A stretch of 64,000 nt of DNA from Rhizobiaceae bacterium. Lineage in GTDB: Bacteria > Pseudomonadota > Alphaproteobacteria > Rhizobiales > Rhizobiaceae. The position numbers were made by a program, and so were the translations under genes. The notes under the pieces are model-generated. The model was given only the letters and a program-made list of their open reading frames with translations, ran no database searches and was not told the DNA's origin. Shown here one piece after another: positions 63,938 to 64,000 of this stretch (position 1 is the first letter of the stretch; each line of letters starts with the position of its first letter). Where the stretch lies: contig JARGOX010000015.1 of the NCBI GenBank assembly GCA_029233925.1, positions 98,520-162,519 of the forward strand, given 5' to 3'.

Positions 63938-64000
63938 CGGCAAGACGCGTCGCGCAGCGCGATGTGGTGCATCGGGCAAGCGGCGCAACGTAGCCGATGG
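63938..64000 (+). repeat. Second copy of palindromic repeat R2, cut by the window end
   Basis: The sequence closely matches the minus strand of the core of 14392-14483: a GGCAAG / GCGCGCAGCGCG-like section, then CGGGCAAGCG, GCGCAACG and a CCGA-GG end. The element continues past the window. Confidence 0.7.

Overview
The window looks like chromosomal DNA of an alphaproteobacterium, most likely of the Rhizobiales (Hyphomicrobiales). The basis is the order bamE/omlA - ubiquinol-cytochrome c chaperone - DUF177 - plsX - fabH - ihfA - MerR (51.6-57.0 kb) with hppA beside it, a DUF992 protein, a rhizobial frcA/frcK remnant and two families of intergenic palindromic repeats. GC content is moderate and genes are densely packed on both strands. 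No rRNA, prophage or CRISPR array is visible. The only RNA gene is a tRNA-Pro(GGG), and there is one TPP riboswitch.

Layout. 0.1-4.3 kb: a D-2-hydroxyacid dehydrogenase, then a membrane hybrid histidine kinase convergent with a LuxR-type response regulator. 4.6-4.85 kb: a 260-bp MITE-like element with terminal inverted repeats; a 106-bp part of it recurs at 63.8 kb. 4.85-14 kb: an FMN/Fe-S glutamate-synthase-like protein, a DUF992 protein, a PadR regulator divergent from a SnoaL-like protein and a 2,4-dienoyl-CoA-reductase-type flavoenzyme, two small glyoxalase-fold proteins, a threonine dehydratase and ferredoxin-NADP reductase. 14.4-19.4 kb: a glycosylation island of four GT25 glycosyltransferases and one GT11 fucosyltransferase on alternating strands with AT-rich spacers. 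19.6-23 kb: an OmpR/EnvZ-type system divergent from an exported EF-hand protein. 23.3-24.2 kb: the 3' remnant of frcA followed by intact frcK.

24.3-33.1 kb is the main catabolic locus: a CUT1 sugar ABC transporter (binding protein, two permeases, ATPase), two xylose-isomerase-like TIM-barrel proteins and two Gfo/Idh/MocA oxidoreductases. A LacI-type palindrome lies at its promoter, but no LacI regulator is in the window. The enzyme set fits oxidation / beta-elimination / hydration / reduction of a glycoside or anhydrosugar through 3-keto intermediates; this is inference. 33.2-37.8 kb: a PilJ-like-GGDEF-EAL protein preceded by a possible 25-codon ORF, an M20 amidohydrolase, 3-methyladenine glycosylase I and a DUF427 protein. 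37.9-41.2 kb: a TPP riboswitch controlling ykoF-thiX-thiZ-thiY, for uptake of a thiamine precursor. 41.4-43.4 kb: deoD and an AlkD-like protein.

43.4-47.2 kb: an exported lectin-like protein and an exported amidohydrolase, flanked by two membrane-embedded transcription factors (LytTR type and AraC type). 48-48.6 kb: tRNA-Pro with an adjacent frameshifted IS3-family transposase remnant. 48.6-52.2 kb: small envelope proteins, a lysozyme-like protein, a GyrI-like protein and MerR. 52.4-57 kb: the core lipid/envelope block. 57.1-63.5 kb: H+-pyrophosphatase, an MFS transporter and a dimethylglycine/sarcosine dehydrogenase-type protein. The window ends inside palindromic repeats.
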